Of a DNA stretch of 64,000 nt, positions 1 to 13,200 are shown piece after piece (the first letter of the stretch is position 1; each line of letters opens with the position of its first letter). Below the pieces are notes generated by a model. It was not told where the DNA came from and made no database searches. It saw only the letters and a program-made list of their open reading frames with translations. The DNA is from Cyclonatronum proteinivorum (GTDB lineage Bacteria > Bacteroidota > Rhodothermia > Balneolales > Cyclonatronaceae). The DNA lies in assembly GCF_003353065.1 (NCBI RefSeq), contig NZ_CP027806.1, positions 620,001-684,000 of the forward strand, written 5' to 3'. The position numbers and the translations under genes are program-made.

Positions 1-1
1 T

Positions 2-1282
2 GCTTTTGGAGATGCAGATTTCCGGACGCTCAGCTACGAAAGGTGGTTGTATGGTACAAGGCTGCGTTTTGGCTCCGAGAGCAGATCCCATTTTGGACTT
101 GGTGTTGTCTATGCGATCGATCGGGATGATGAATTAGTGCCATCAGCACAATCAGGTGATAATTTTGCGTTTGCCGGAAGGATTCCGGTACCGGAAGAAA
201 ATCTGACCATCAGCCCTGATTTTCGCCTCATGATGTTCGGCAATCGCGTAGAAATGCGTGCAGAGAATACGGTTTCTGTTTTTACCCGTGATACACGGTC
301 AGAGGCGCTCGATCTCAGTGAAGCCGGAATTCCCGATTTTGTTTCAGGACTGTACCGTGTTCGTACCTCAACCCGGGCTAACTTTGCAACCCTTATTAAT
401 ACCAGATTTAACTTTAACCCGCTAACGCTTGCTGTTGGCTTTGAGCGTGTACAGCCAGGGTTCCGTTCTTTAGGTTTGCGAAATATTAAAGATGATGATC
501 AAAGTCTTAGTATTCAGCCGCAGCTAATGCTGCTCAGCGGCAGACTTGGGATTTCCTCAAGCCTGCGATTCGGCCGGGATAATTTGCTCAATCAAAGAGT
601 GTCAACCCTTTACCGCAATGATATGGCCGTGAATGTTCAGGCACAGCTGTCTCCGGAGCTGTCGCTTGCGGGTGGTTACAATGTGCTGATTAACAGCGCC
701 CGAAATACCGGTACTGCTGACGATGATACCCTGCTAAATTATCCTGAGCAAACCATCATTTCTCACAATTTCAGTTTGCAGCCTTCCTATACCTGGGTAG
801 CATCCTCGTCTACGCATTCTTTCTCTGTGAGCGCGATGTATCAGGCTCTGAACATCGATATTGATCGTATTGACCGTGATCTGAACAGTTCTTTTTTCAC
901 CACTTCCTTCTCCTATAATTTGTCTGTGTTCAGCGGTTTCAGCCTGAACGGCGGTGTTAATTACGCCGGGGGCAGCTCGCCTGGAAGTGACTTTTCAGTA
1001 ACCGGACTCACGGTAGGATTAGGACATGCTTTTTTCGACAGAAAAGTAAATGTTAACCTGAACGGCGGTTTGTCACAAAATACAACCGAATCAGATTTTG
1101 GTGATCAGACGCTCCGGCAATCACAGCGTCAGCTGAATGGCAATGCTTCTGCCATTTACCGCCCTGCACGGCAAAGTACCATCCGGCTCACAGCCCGAAC
1201 AGTCAGCAATACTCAGATTCAGGGTACCGGTATGGGATTTCAGGAGTTTGAAGTAAGAATAATTATAGATCAGCGATTTTAA
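2..1282 (+). CDS. Outer-membrane beta-barrel protein, 5' end outside window
   Basis: The reading frame is open from the first bases of the window, so the true start and any signal peptide lie upstream; a TTG at 47 is only an internal codon. The visible 427 codons are rich in alternating hydrophobic/polar strands with Asn, Ser, Arg and aromatic residues and few Cys. They end in the motif IIIDQRF with a terminal Phe, the typical signature of outer-membrane barrels recognised by the BAM complex. The stop TAA is followed immediately by the ATG of the giant secreted protein, so the two are very probably translated together. I infer a membrane anchor or export partner for the next two genes; no specific family was recognised. 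It could also be a barrel unrelated to export. Confidence 0.7.
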   Translation, partial: AFGDADFRTLSYERWLYGTRLRFGSESRSHFGLGVVYAIDRDDELVPSAQSGDNFAFAGRIPVPEENLTISPDFRLMMFGNRVEMRAENTVSVFTRDTRSEALDLSEAGIPDFVSGLYRVRTSTRANFATLINTRFNFNPLTLAVGFERVQPGFRSLGLRNIKDDDQSLSIQPQLMLLSGRLGISSSLRFGRDNLLNQRVSTLYRNDMAVNVQAQLSPELSLAGGYNVLINSARNTGTADDDTLLNYPEQTIISHNFSLQPSYTWVASSSTHSFSVSAMYQALNIDIDRIDRDLNSSFFTTSFSYNLSVFSGFSLNGGVNYAGGSSPGSDFSVTGLTVGLGHAFFDRKVNVNLNGGLSQNTTESDFGDQTLRQSQRQLNGNASAIYRPARQSTIRLTARTVSNTQIQGTGMGFQEFEVRIIIDQRF

Positions 1283-4200
1283 ATGACCCGTATGAGTACA
1301 CGTTTTTCGTCTGCCAATATCAAAAAAACACTGCTTTTTTGGCTTGCATTTGCAGTGCTGCCAGGCCTGCTGATTTACGAAACGGCACAGGCACGGCAGG
1401 ATATCGCACAGTTTACAGTTACGGGTCTTCCGCCGGTGCTTGGGTCTGCCACTTATGAAGAGCTGCGCAGTAATTATGATGCCGGCTTATATCAGTTCAT
1501 GTTCAACTACAGCGGCAACACCGCGCGTGCATTCAGGTTTCAGGTTCTTTTTTTGAAGAACGGTGAAATACTGTGGAACGACACCAGCAACCCGGTTACC
1601 TTCGAGCCCGGCTTTTTTGTCTTTGAGAACTTCTTTGAGGAAGTAAGTTTTCCGGGTTCGGTTTCTGATGTACTGGAAAATCTGCCAGCTTCTTTCATCA
1701 ATCAGATTATCCAAACGGGCGTACTGCCTGAGGGCAGCTATTCATTTCGGGTAACGCCACAAGCTGTAAATCTGACCCCGCCTGTAAGTATCATTCCCTC
1801 TGTTTCAAACTTTGTTGTACGCCTGCCGCAGCCCCCTGCATTGGTGATGCCGCGTGATGAAGCCATCGTTTCACTTGCAGTGCCGGTATTTACATGGACC
1901 CCCGTTGTTGCAATCGGTAACCTTACAGTGGAATATGTTTTCCGCATAGTAGAACTACTTGAAGGCCAAAACCCCGAAGATGCTATGGTGAGTAACCCCA
2001 TTTACCATGAGCAGATCCTCTCGCAAACATCATTACCCTATACACCAAACCTGCCGCCTTTAGAGCAGGGCCGGCAGTATGCCTGGCAGATAACTGCCCG
2101 TGATGCTTCCGGCGAAGTACCTTTTGCAGGCGACGGAAACAGCCCCGTTTTTACGTTTAGTTTTGGTGAGCAGGCAACACCGCCTCCGCCACCGGGTTCA
2201 GGCACGCCACTGGTACTGATCCCCGATTTCATGGAGTTGCTTGACTGGGAGATATGGCTGTTACCACAGCCGGGCAATACGTTTGTTCTGAATGGCTTTA
2301 CGCAGCTAAGGGTCACGCTTCCTAATGGCGCATCCCGAAGCTTTCGGGTGTTTATGAACAGAATAATGCTGCGCGACCGCCATAATCCGGAGCTGCTGAG
2401 CGGCAGCATTCGTTTTGAGGAGAGTATAGATCCCCTCATACAAATGTACCGGGATGCCGGACTGATTCCGCAGTGGGCCACATTTAACTTGCCTGTCTGG
2501 AGTCCGCAGGGCGGTTTTAGGGTCAGTACAGCTATAGCTCTGCATGGCATACAGCGCATCCCTATCGGCACGCTAAACCTTACTCAAAATGGGCTTTCAG
2601 GCACAGGTATCGCTAATCGCCCGGGTTTTATTACTTTTTCAGACGGTATTTTGGATGCCCGACTGAATTCGCTTCAGGCCGAGTTCCCGTCTAATCAGTT
2701 AACTGCCGGGGGGACTTTTACCCTGTTTGGCAGTAATACGCCGTGTCAGATTACCGGTTTGAGCGGCGCAGATTCTGAGCTGGTTGGCTCAGTTAATTGT
2801 GCTGTTGAGCAACAGTTTCCGTTGGTTGAAGGAAGTGCAGCCGGGCAACTGACCATCAATCGTACCCTTGGCAATGTGTCGCTGGATTTAACCGACAATA
2901 GTTTTGGATATGATTTAATTGTAAGGAGCCGCATCGGACTGTTAACGGCTGAGGGAAGCTACTGCGGTACCGCGCTCGATATGAACCTTAACCCTGAAGG
3001 GCTTACGCCGGGGAACGCCAGACCGTATGCCTGCCCCGACGCCCGGCCTGAGCTTGATCTTGGCCTTATGCGGCTTTCCATGCAGCAGCTTACCGCTGAA
3101 AACCTCACTTTTGACAGAAATGCCGGCAACTGGAATTTTGAGCTAGGCATTACCGGTAGTTTTCGGATTCCGGAAATGGGCAACTGGACTTCTGCGCAGC
3201 AGTCAGACCTAACGCTCTCACCTGAAGGCCTGGATTTGCCCGGAATTAACTTTGGCACGCAGTCCGTACCCCTGCCGGTTTACAATAGTGATCCCTTCCG
3301 GGTACACCTTAACCAGATGGAAACGGAACCACTGCTCTGGCCTTTGTTTGGTGCGCAATTGGCTGCGCCGGGGCCCTGGGAGCTGCGTTTTGACGGAACG
3401 GGCTCAACGCAAAATGCACCGCAGCTGCCCGCCTGCCTGCGTAATTTGTCATTTGAAGTTCAAAACGGACGCATAGATCAGGACAGACTTATTGCTGATA
3501 TTCCTGCTTCACAACTTCAAAACTGCGAGGTTTCAGAAAGCCCGTATCTCAGCCTCTCGCTTGAGGCTGTTAGCGGTCAGTTTGGCAGCCGGTGGTTGAT
3601 TGATGGAAGCACCGAACCCTTGTCAGCACTGAACCTTTCCGGTTCTTTTTTGCCGGGTGATGCGTTCAGCTGCGGATCAGACAACCGGGTGAGCTTTGCG
3701 TTAGGTGAACTTATGTTCAGCAGCGGATTTAACGGGAACGTACCGGGAATTCTGCAAAACTGTAATCTGGAGCTGGGGGTGTTTTCTGCGGCCATAACTT
3801 CAGCCGAAGCCGTTTTTTCAGGGGGCGGATCGGTGCCGCAGCAGGCTGAAATAAACGGTACCGCCGAGCTGCTGCTTCCAGACGGTATCCGGATACCGGG
3901 CAGCTTCACCCGGGATTTAATAACCGGAGCATTTAGCGCCCTTGATTTTGAAATCAACCGATCTTTCAACTTTGCCTACCCGGCTGAAGATGAACTGCTT
4001 ACCTTCCGGTTGAATAATGTCAGATTACGGGAAAACGGTCTCGCTGTAAATGGCCGGCAGCTCATTGTAATGGACGGGCAGAGTCGCGGGGTAACCTTTG
4101 ATAATGCAGTATTTTCTAAGGTATCCGGTCTCATGATGAGTGGCCGAACGCTTTTTGATGAGCCTTTTGCATTACTCGCAGAAATAGGGACGGATAACGA

Positions 4201-7200
4201 CGAACTGCAGATAGCTGCGGTTCCTGCTGATGCGGAAATTGCCCCGAACAGCGCCCTTTTGCTCAACACCAATGGCAGTCTTGAGCTAACGCCATCCGGC
4301 ATACAAGTTAGCGGAGAAGCTTCTGCCAAACTGCAGCTCAATGGTATATCTGTATTTGAAGAAATGCAGGCACAATATCACCCGGCTTTCTCGCTTTTCC
4401 CTGTTTACGGACAGAGCGCTCAGGTCAGTGGCCATGTGGAAGTTTTCCATGAAGGGGCATGGATTGGCGTTTTGGATAATCAGGGGGTGTACCTTACCGA
4501 TTTTGATTCGGATTTTGTTCTGCCCGAGCGGCTGATGATTCCCGGCAGCGAAACGGCCTGGCTTCAGCTCAGAGACGGTGAAAACTGGCTGGTGGATGCT
4601 ACAGAGGATGACAATGGGAATTTTGCTATCAGGGCTTTGCCCGGCGTTGAGGCCCGCTTGGTTGTACCGTTTCTGAATCCTTTAGAACCGCCCGTTTTTT
4701 CTGACATTACTTTTGACGGGCTTGTAATCAGTGCAAATCAGGTGGTACCCTCTGTACTGGAAGGGAGAGTTGTGGCACAGCTTTCCGGCGAAAGCTGGCC
4801 CGGAACAGCCGCTTTGCCGCTTAACCTTCAGGAAATTAGTGCCGGTTGGGTTGCCGGCGCTACCGGCAATGAACCGGCACTGTATCTGAGCGGAAGCCCC
4901 GCGCTGTTCGATGTAACCTTTGATTCGTCACTGCCTCTTACCTTTTATGTACAGAACGACGGCGTTCTCCGCGGAAACTTTGATCATGAGCCGGTGCAAG
5001 CCTTACTTTATTTTCAGGGGGAACAAATGCGGTTGCGCGCCCGCCAAATCAGCGGTTCATACACACAGTCCGGACAAGGAATGCCGGCTGTATTTGGTTT
5101 TACCTTTGATGCTGCCCTTGAGCTTAACACCGGTAGCAGCTGGAAGGAAACTTCACGGGCGGCTTTCACCTACGGCAGCAGCGGCACAGTGCAACTCACT
5201 GACTTTGATCCGCTGCCTTTTGCAGAGCCCCCTTCGGTTTTGCTGGCTTCAGGTCTCAAGCTGCTGGTACAGCGCACAGAAGGGATTACGGGCTTTGGGT
5301 TTGTCGCAGAAACAGGCTTTACGGGCGAGCTTGAGCTGCTTACCCGCCTGGAGTTAAGTATTGGTGAATCTTTGGCAGCTTTTCCGGTTTCCGGTGTAGT
5401 ATGGAGCGGCAATGAAGTTATGGTGCCGCAACAGCAGGTTAGTCGTGAAACCTTCCCCGGTTTAACGCTTCCTGTAATTCAGTATGCCGGCTATCCGCTA
5501 AGCCTGCTTGCGGTGCGACTGCCGCAAGCAATTGCTTTCGGCCTTCCGGCCACAGACCAAACCCAATTGCAGGAAAATGCTTTCCGCTTCGATTTGCAGA
5601 CACAGCTGCCGGCTTGGTTGCAGCAAACGGAGCTGAACCCGCCTGATGGGCTGCTTTTTCCGGATGTAGCGTATCAGAACGGATCACTTTCAGGGGAGAT
5701 GGAGCCGTTCGAGCCCTTGGATGGTGCTGAAATTCCTGTTTCACAAACTGCTAACAATATCAGTCTTCTCGCAGAGCGCCTGCAGGGCACCTTGGCAGGT
5801 GATGAGGGTGAAAACCTGCTCAGCCTGAATGTATCCGGTCAAATCGCCACTATTGGCGGCTTTGCCCCACAACCCGGGGAAAGCTGTGGGGAAGGTACTG
5901 CATTCACACTGGTAATCAGCCCCGAATCAGACGGTTTAAGCGGTGTAATAAATGATGTGAGCCCCTGCGGGCGTTTTGGGCTTGGCCCGTTCTCACTGTC
6001 CGCGGAAAGTGTACAGCTTAGTTTAGGAGACGCACATGAAAGCTGGGTTGCTGAGCTGCAGGGCCACTTCACCCTGCACCTGCCCGGCGCCGGCGGAACA
6101 GAACAAACTTCAGACGGTAACATCTCACTTGACCTCATAACAAGGCGACTGAGCAGCGGCTCGTTTATAATTACAGATACTTTTGAAATCCCCATGCCAT
6201 GGAATGAAGCGGATCCATTTTTCTTCATTCAGGGCGATGAAGCTGTACTGGATGAGAACGGATTTGTTATCAGCGGCACAGGCAGCATGCGAAGCGGCAG
6301 TGCTGTTTCAACAGTACAGTACAACGACCTTAATCTCCGGCTGGATCAGCCCGGCATTTTGAGCGGCAGTGCCGGTATTGCTCCTGATTTTCATATAATT
6401 GCACTTCTCGGTCCGGGGGGCTTTCTTTTTGTATCAAATGAAGAAGCGTTTGACGCTGACCGTAAGCTAAGAATTGAGCCTGAGCAGCAAGTGAGGCTGG
6501 ATGCTGACGGCTTTGTATTCTCAGGTAAAGGCAGCGGAGCGCTAAGGTTCAGCGATGAAGCTTACGACTCGCTGCAGTTGGTTTTTGAGGAAGATTTCAC
6601 GCTCAACACCGAAGGCACTGCAATAACACGGGGTGCAGCAGTTGTATTTACGGAGGAACAGCTACCGGAAGCTGACGATTCTTTTGCGGTTTTATCTGCC
6701 TCCGGCTTCTTTATTCAGGACCGATCTTTTGTGGAGTTGCCGGATCGCTTAATGCTGTCTGATGAGATGGTTGCTTTCGCACAAACCCGAAATGCAGCCA
6801 ATCAGCTGCTCGTAAACGTAGCGGATGAGGGGGCGGGCTATCGCGTAAGCAGCGTAGGCGTGCAGCGCATTGGTCTGCCGGCATTAACGCCTCAGGGGGC
6901 TTCGGTTATTGAGCTGCCTGCGGAGTTTAGCCTTACAACCGATGCCCTGTATAATGTAACGGGAGGCACCATCACCCTTATGGAAGAGCTGCCGCTGCAA
7001 ACAACGACGGCCGCACTGCCTGCAACCCTCACCGGATTACGGTTTTCAACTTCAGACGAAAACCACCTGAAGGCAGTCGTTCAGCCGCTGCTGCCCGACT
7101 TGTTTTTAGGGAGTCAGACCGGGCAGGAGCTTTTTGAAAGTGAGTTCCGCTTAATACCCGGCGGACTTGCCGCGCAGCTTGTCACCTTCGGTACGACCTC

Positions 7201-10200
7201 AGGTCAGCCCGTAGAGGCTGAAACCGTATTAGCTACAGTTCTTTATGAAGGGGAGGGCGGTAATTCCGCTGTGACAGGGCAGTTTCGTGCTGATATTACA
7301 GGTGTGATATTCCGCAGCCAAACCGAGGCTGAACCTGCTCTTGAAGTGATGGGCAGGCTTGGCGTTTCCTTGCTTAATGAAGGTCTCCCGTCATTTCAAT
7401 TTACAGCTGTTACAACCGTTTCTGATTTGCAGCAGGAATGGACCTGGGATGTGCAGCCTGCAGGCGAAACCCTGTTTGCCGGCCAAACGGAGATAGTTCC
7501 CGACGGCAATGTGCCCGTAAACCTTGAAGTCAGCGCGCAGACATTTGTACTTCAGCTTAACGGCCTTGCCCGGTTCACAAATCTGCCCGGAGAAACCCTA
7601 TCAGCTGCTTTTGGGGGTATTCAGTTCGGGCTTTCTCAGCTGGATACTTCACCCCTTTATTCATTTGAAGCCGTTACAGCAACCGGGGCACAAGAGCCGC
7701 AGCAGCTGATACTGTTCGATGGGGCTGCCGGATTGTCCCTCAGTACCTATACATTCGCAATTGATGAGGGTGGCCTGAGCCTTACAGCTTCAGGTAACTT
7801 AAATTTTTACGGGGAGTCGCTTCCGTTTTCTTCCCTCACCCTCAGCGGAGATGGCGGCTTTGAGATGACAGACAGGGCTGTTGATGAAGAAGGGAAATGG
7901 CTGCTCAGCGAGCATCTTGTGTTGCACGAAGCCGGTTTGGAAATCCTGACGGATGAAGAGACACAGCAGGAAACCCTGGCACTTCGTGCGGAAATTGCCT
8001 ACCGCCTCCCCGAGCCTTTCAGCTATACAGAAGAGCCGGCCGGTTTTTTTGACTATCTGATGTATCGCAACGACGATAACGAAGTCAGTACACGTAAAGA
8101 AATCAGCGGTTTTCCGGTGAGTACATTTCCGGTTCAGGCCTACATTCAGATGGGAACCTTCGGGCGCCTTGAGCTGACCCGGTATATGCCCTTGCTGAAT
8201 CCCTTTGCTGTGGCCGAAACGGCCCTTCATGCAAATGTAGCTGTCAGAACCGGAACGCAGCAGGAAGGTGATGAATCCGATCCTGTGATTATGCTCGGAA
8301 ATACGGAGCAGCCGGGGATTGTAGTGAGCCGCACAAATTCAGGGGGCCTCGGTTCGCAGGTAACGTTTACAGTAAGCTCGAACGAACCCTTTGAAACAGG
8401 CTCAGGACTTTTCCGGCTTTCGATTCCCGCCGGTGCTGTTTCTATGGCAGGCAGTCAGGGCACTTTTTTGTTGAAAATGGGGGGAACTGCCGGTTTTGAC
8501 CTTGCTCAGGTCTCTTCATCATTCCCTTATACAGGCTTAACTGTTGATCTTGGCGGTAATGTGAGCGGGGGAAGCCTGGAAGGTTCTCTTGATATCAGCG
8601 TAGCAGGGATAATGCAGCTTGAAGCGGGAGGCTTTTACCGATACCACAATCCGGACGGTGTTCAGCTTACCATTACGGATACAAGATCACGTACACCGGA
8701 TGCCCTTCAGGCACTCATCGGGCAGTCTGAGACCGCCTCAGTTCAGACTACTACCGTCTCTGATGTGCTGGAAGTACTGTGCTTTGGCAGCTGTCCGGCT
8801 GAACTCACAGATGTGCCGCTTAGTACTTCAGGAAACCCCGGTTCGGCTTTAAACTTCAGTATTTCAGCTGAATCGAACAACAATCATGGGATGAGCGGGC
8901 AGCTTGAACGGTTTTTTATGTACCGCACATCAGACGGGATAAGCTCCATGTATGTAGAGCAGGCGCAGCTGGTTTTTGATGATCTATTTGTGGCCAAACT
9001 CGACATGAAATATCAGCTTCAAAATGGCGAAGTAAGCTTACAGGCAGCAGGGGTAGGCGCATTTTCAACAGGTTTATCGGAGCTGGAAACCACTTTTGCC
9101 GGAAATTACTCTTCCGTTGTGGCTGCTAACTTCAGGCGCAGAGGCGGGGAAAACAGTTTTGGGTTGTTTTTCGGAATCAGCCTGGGGGCAGGGGTTACAA
9201 TAGTGCCGAATATGTTTTCCATATCACAGGTGGGGGGCGGCTTTTTTTACAGGCCCGAGCAGCAGGAGATCGATATGCTCCAGACTTCACTGGCTGCGTT
9301 TGGCCATGATCTTGTGAACCCGGCAGGGTTTCAGCAGGCCGCAGGCAGTTCTTTTTCCGGCATGCTGTACGGAAATGTCGGCATTGGCCCGAGTGCCGGT
9401 GCTAACAGTAAAGTGGAAGGTCAGGCATTTGTGAGCATATCGGGCCATCATTTTTATATTGATTCGCGTGCGACGCTTATGGGACAGCGGGATGGTGACG
9501 CGAGGCAGGTGGCGGGTATGCGGGCCACGGGTGAGTTTGCAGCCTCAGTGCTTAGGAGCGGACTGGGACAGAGTGCCATATTATTCAGTATGGAAGCTGA
9601 TTTTTATATGCCGTATATCCTTTCCGCAGGAGGCAGTCTGGAGTTTTTCTATCTCAGCCGGGTTAATCAGAACCCCCTGGTTGGTTTTTTGGGAGCGGGG
9701 CATATTTCCGTACTGGGAGGGCTGCAGGAAGGGGAAATTGAAATACTTGGAGGGAACGACGGCTTTTTATTTAGCGGCGGCCTATCCAACACAATCGGTA
9801 TTCCGCTTTTTAATGTTACAGGCGCGGTTGGGTTTTCATTCTGGGCAATCAACGCGGATTTTGCCACAATGCCCATGGGAGGATATCTGAGTTTTGAAGC
9901 TCAGATAAATCTTCTGATAGCTACCGTTAGCGCAGATGTTACGGCTGCATTGGTTGAGCGAAGCTCGGGCGGATTCGCGTTTACCGGGGCAATCAGGGGC
10001 TGCTCAACAGTGAACCTGATCGTGACTACCGAGCAGATCTGTGCTGACGCATGGTTTCAGCTGGCAAACCCTGGCGGCGCAAGCGGTGGCGCAGGCAGTA
10101 ACCGCGGGAATGCGCTCATTGCAATGGCAAAGGAGCAGCAGGATACTTTCAGAAGCAGGCTCGGGGGGCTGCGGCAGCAGGTTGAGTGGGTTGCGCAATC

Positions 10201-13200
10201 CATGCAGCAGGCTGAAGACCTTGCACGTATTGCCCGTGACCGGGCGCGTTTGCAAAGAACTGTACCGGGCGGGGAAGAAGTGGTGCAGGCAGGGGTGAAC
10301 TTCTTTGGCAAACCTCTTGATGAACGTCAGATTTGGGTCGAATCCATGAGAGAACTTGCGCTCCAGCGTGGCCCCACAGGAGCTCCTGCACCCGTACTGG
10401 CAAACTTTTTGAACAATGTTGCCCTGGCGGAGAATCCGTTCGAACCCATGGCTACAGAAGCCGCTGAATCAGATTTTGAAGCGCTTACGGCCTCTATTGA
10501 AGAAGCGGAAACCATATTGAACCTGTTTGAGGATTTTGACCAAAGCCTGCTTGCCGCAATTACGCTGTATGAGGAGTCTGCGGCACTGTTTGATCAGATG
10601 GATGAAGCGTTTGCTTCCAACCCGGTAGCCAATGTGGTGAGGCCGGAACCCTCCGCTAACCCACTGCAGTCCGTATCTTTTAGTCTGGATAACAGTCGGG
10701 CTGAGCAGCAGCAAAGCCTTATGAGCAGCTACCTGGAAGAACTCCGGTTTGCAGACTTGCAATACCGTGAAAGCATAGACGCTGTTTCCGCAAACCTCGA
10801 TGCGGTAAGAAGTCTGATGTATGATGATGCACAAACATCCCTGATGAGCCTCACTGAACCTTTCCGAAACACGATTGAAAGTTTTGAGCGGTACTACAGT
10901 ACTGAAGCCGAACGCCTTTGGTCAACAGCCCTTTGGGCACGGCAGCTTTCCAATGGATTTGATGCTTTTTCAATGAATGTACCGACTTATTTGGGTACGA
11001 AAGTAGCTAATTACAGAAGGGACAGCGGCATTAATCAGCCATTTGCGCGGCAGAATGTTGACAATGAAGCCACCCGCCATGCGCAGCGGATATATTTTAT
11101 GGAGCTGCTCGCGTCAGGCGCAGCAGAGCCTTCGCCCTGGCAGACCGGTGAGCAAAATAACAGACCACAGGCGGCTTTTAATGCGCTTCGGCACAGTTCA
11201 GCTATTGCGGTCGGCCTCAGAGCCGAATCACTGCGTGAGGTGTACGATCAGTTTTATTTTGATATGTATAAAAACAGCCTGCCGGTATTTGAAGCCCTGA
11301 ACCTTGAGCAAATGACGGAGGTACAGGCGCTCAGGGATGAGCATCGCGAAACGGTGTTGGCACCTGTACGAGCGCTAACCGGGCAAATAGACAATTTTTA
11401 CACCATTCAGGCCAATCTTACCGCCTTATTATGGAATCTAAACAACAGTTATGTGGACTGGCGCATGAACATGACTGATGCAGAAGAGCTTCTCGGTGAT
11501 GCGCCCGATATTGGGCTTTACGAGCAGGCGATGCAGCAGCTCTCCCTGCAGCTTCAGCCTCCTCAAATTACAGCTATAGTTGCTGAGCAGACCGTTACCA
11601 CTAACCAAAGCATGACTGCCGCTGACATCTCCTTTGTGGCAACCCATCCGGTGGAAATCATTGAAACAGCCATACAGTACCGTATCGGGCTGCCGCTTCA
11701 GGAGGGCGAACCCATTGAACCCGATAACTCATTCATAACCCTTGGCAGCGCACCTGGCAGCAATATTGAGTTAACGGCCTCTTTATTTCCGGGAGAAGAA
11801 GTGATAAGTCCGCTGAGGAACCCACATGTTTCGTTAGGTTTCCGGGTTAGGGGGGCAGCTGGGATTCCGGCAGTACGGCGCGGAAGTTTTCGGGTTGCTA
11901 ATCAGTTTAATGCTGAAACTATCGGAACGCCAGGCGGCTCACAAACTGAGTCGGGCGAGGTGTTGCCAATTTCAACAGACCCTCCTCAGGCTCCTCTTGT
12001 TGAGATGGGGGATGGATTTGTGATTCACGTAAATGAGGAGCTAACGGAATACTGGGTTGTGGACCGGGGGCAGATCAACATCAGGCTTATGTCCCACGAT
12101 GCCGTTTCCGGAATCGGGCGTTTTCAGTATGCTCTTGGAACAAGCCCCGGCGATACAACCGAAATTGGCTGGACCGACCTTCAGGGCGAGCGGCTGAACC
12201 TGCCCGAAATACCGGCTGAACAAATCAGAGCGCCCTTCAGCTTTCAGGCCATGCAGCAGGGTATCCGATACTATATCTCAGCGAGGGTTATCAATAACGA
12301 TAACAGAAGGAGTGAGGAAACCGCCTTCCCCTTTCCAATCGTTTATGAATCAGAACCGCCGGGCGAACCCGTGCTTGGTTTTATCCCACAGCCGGGCGTG
12401 CCATTCTGGCGTAAACACGATACTGGAGGAATGCTTATAGAGATGAGATCCGTGGATTCAATTGATGAATGGTTTTTCAGGCCATATGTTCCTAACGACG
12501 CATTGTGGGCGCGAATGAGCACGCCGATTGAGCCGGCAAAGCTTGCGTTTGAAACCGTTCAGGTAAGCAGCCCGCCAAGTTCAGGTGTGCGTCATTTTGA
12601 ATATGCACTTAGTCGTAGTGAAGAGGTACCGATCGGGCAGTTTGAAAACGGTGATACAAGAATTCATGAAGTTGATCAGCCTTTAACGATCACATCAAGC
12701 CTTGAAGATCCTGTTTTCAGAAACCACAAATATCCGATGTATGTGCACATCAGAGCCATCAGTAATTTTGGCTATCCGGGCCCAATACATACGAGTGGGC
12801 CTTATACCTTTGAGGATCCGACAGTACCCTGGTTCGGTACCCCATTTGTGTTACATCGTGTAAACAGGCCCAGGGATATTGATATTTATGTCTGGGTACC
12901 GCCAAGTGATCCTGAATCTGATGTACTTGGATACCAGTACTCAATTGTTCAGCGCCCCCGGGGTAGTTACTTCTTCGATATTACGGTTCCATCCATCGTT
13001 TCAAGAGATTTCCCGGCAGGTGATGCGGTTGATATCCCCTGGAATCATCAGATGTCAGTTGACAGGTTTTTTAATCCGAACAGTCCGCCGCCACCGCTTA
13101 CTTCTGCCCTGCATATCAATACCGGTAACATCGTCAGATTGGAGAATCATGATGTTTACCTTGTTCTGCGTGCCATCAATACACAGGGATACACTTCTAT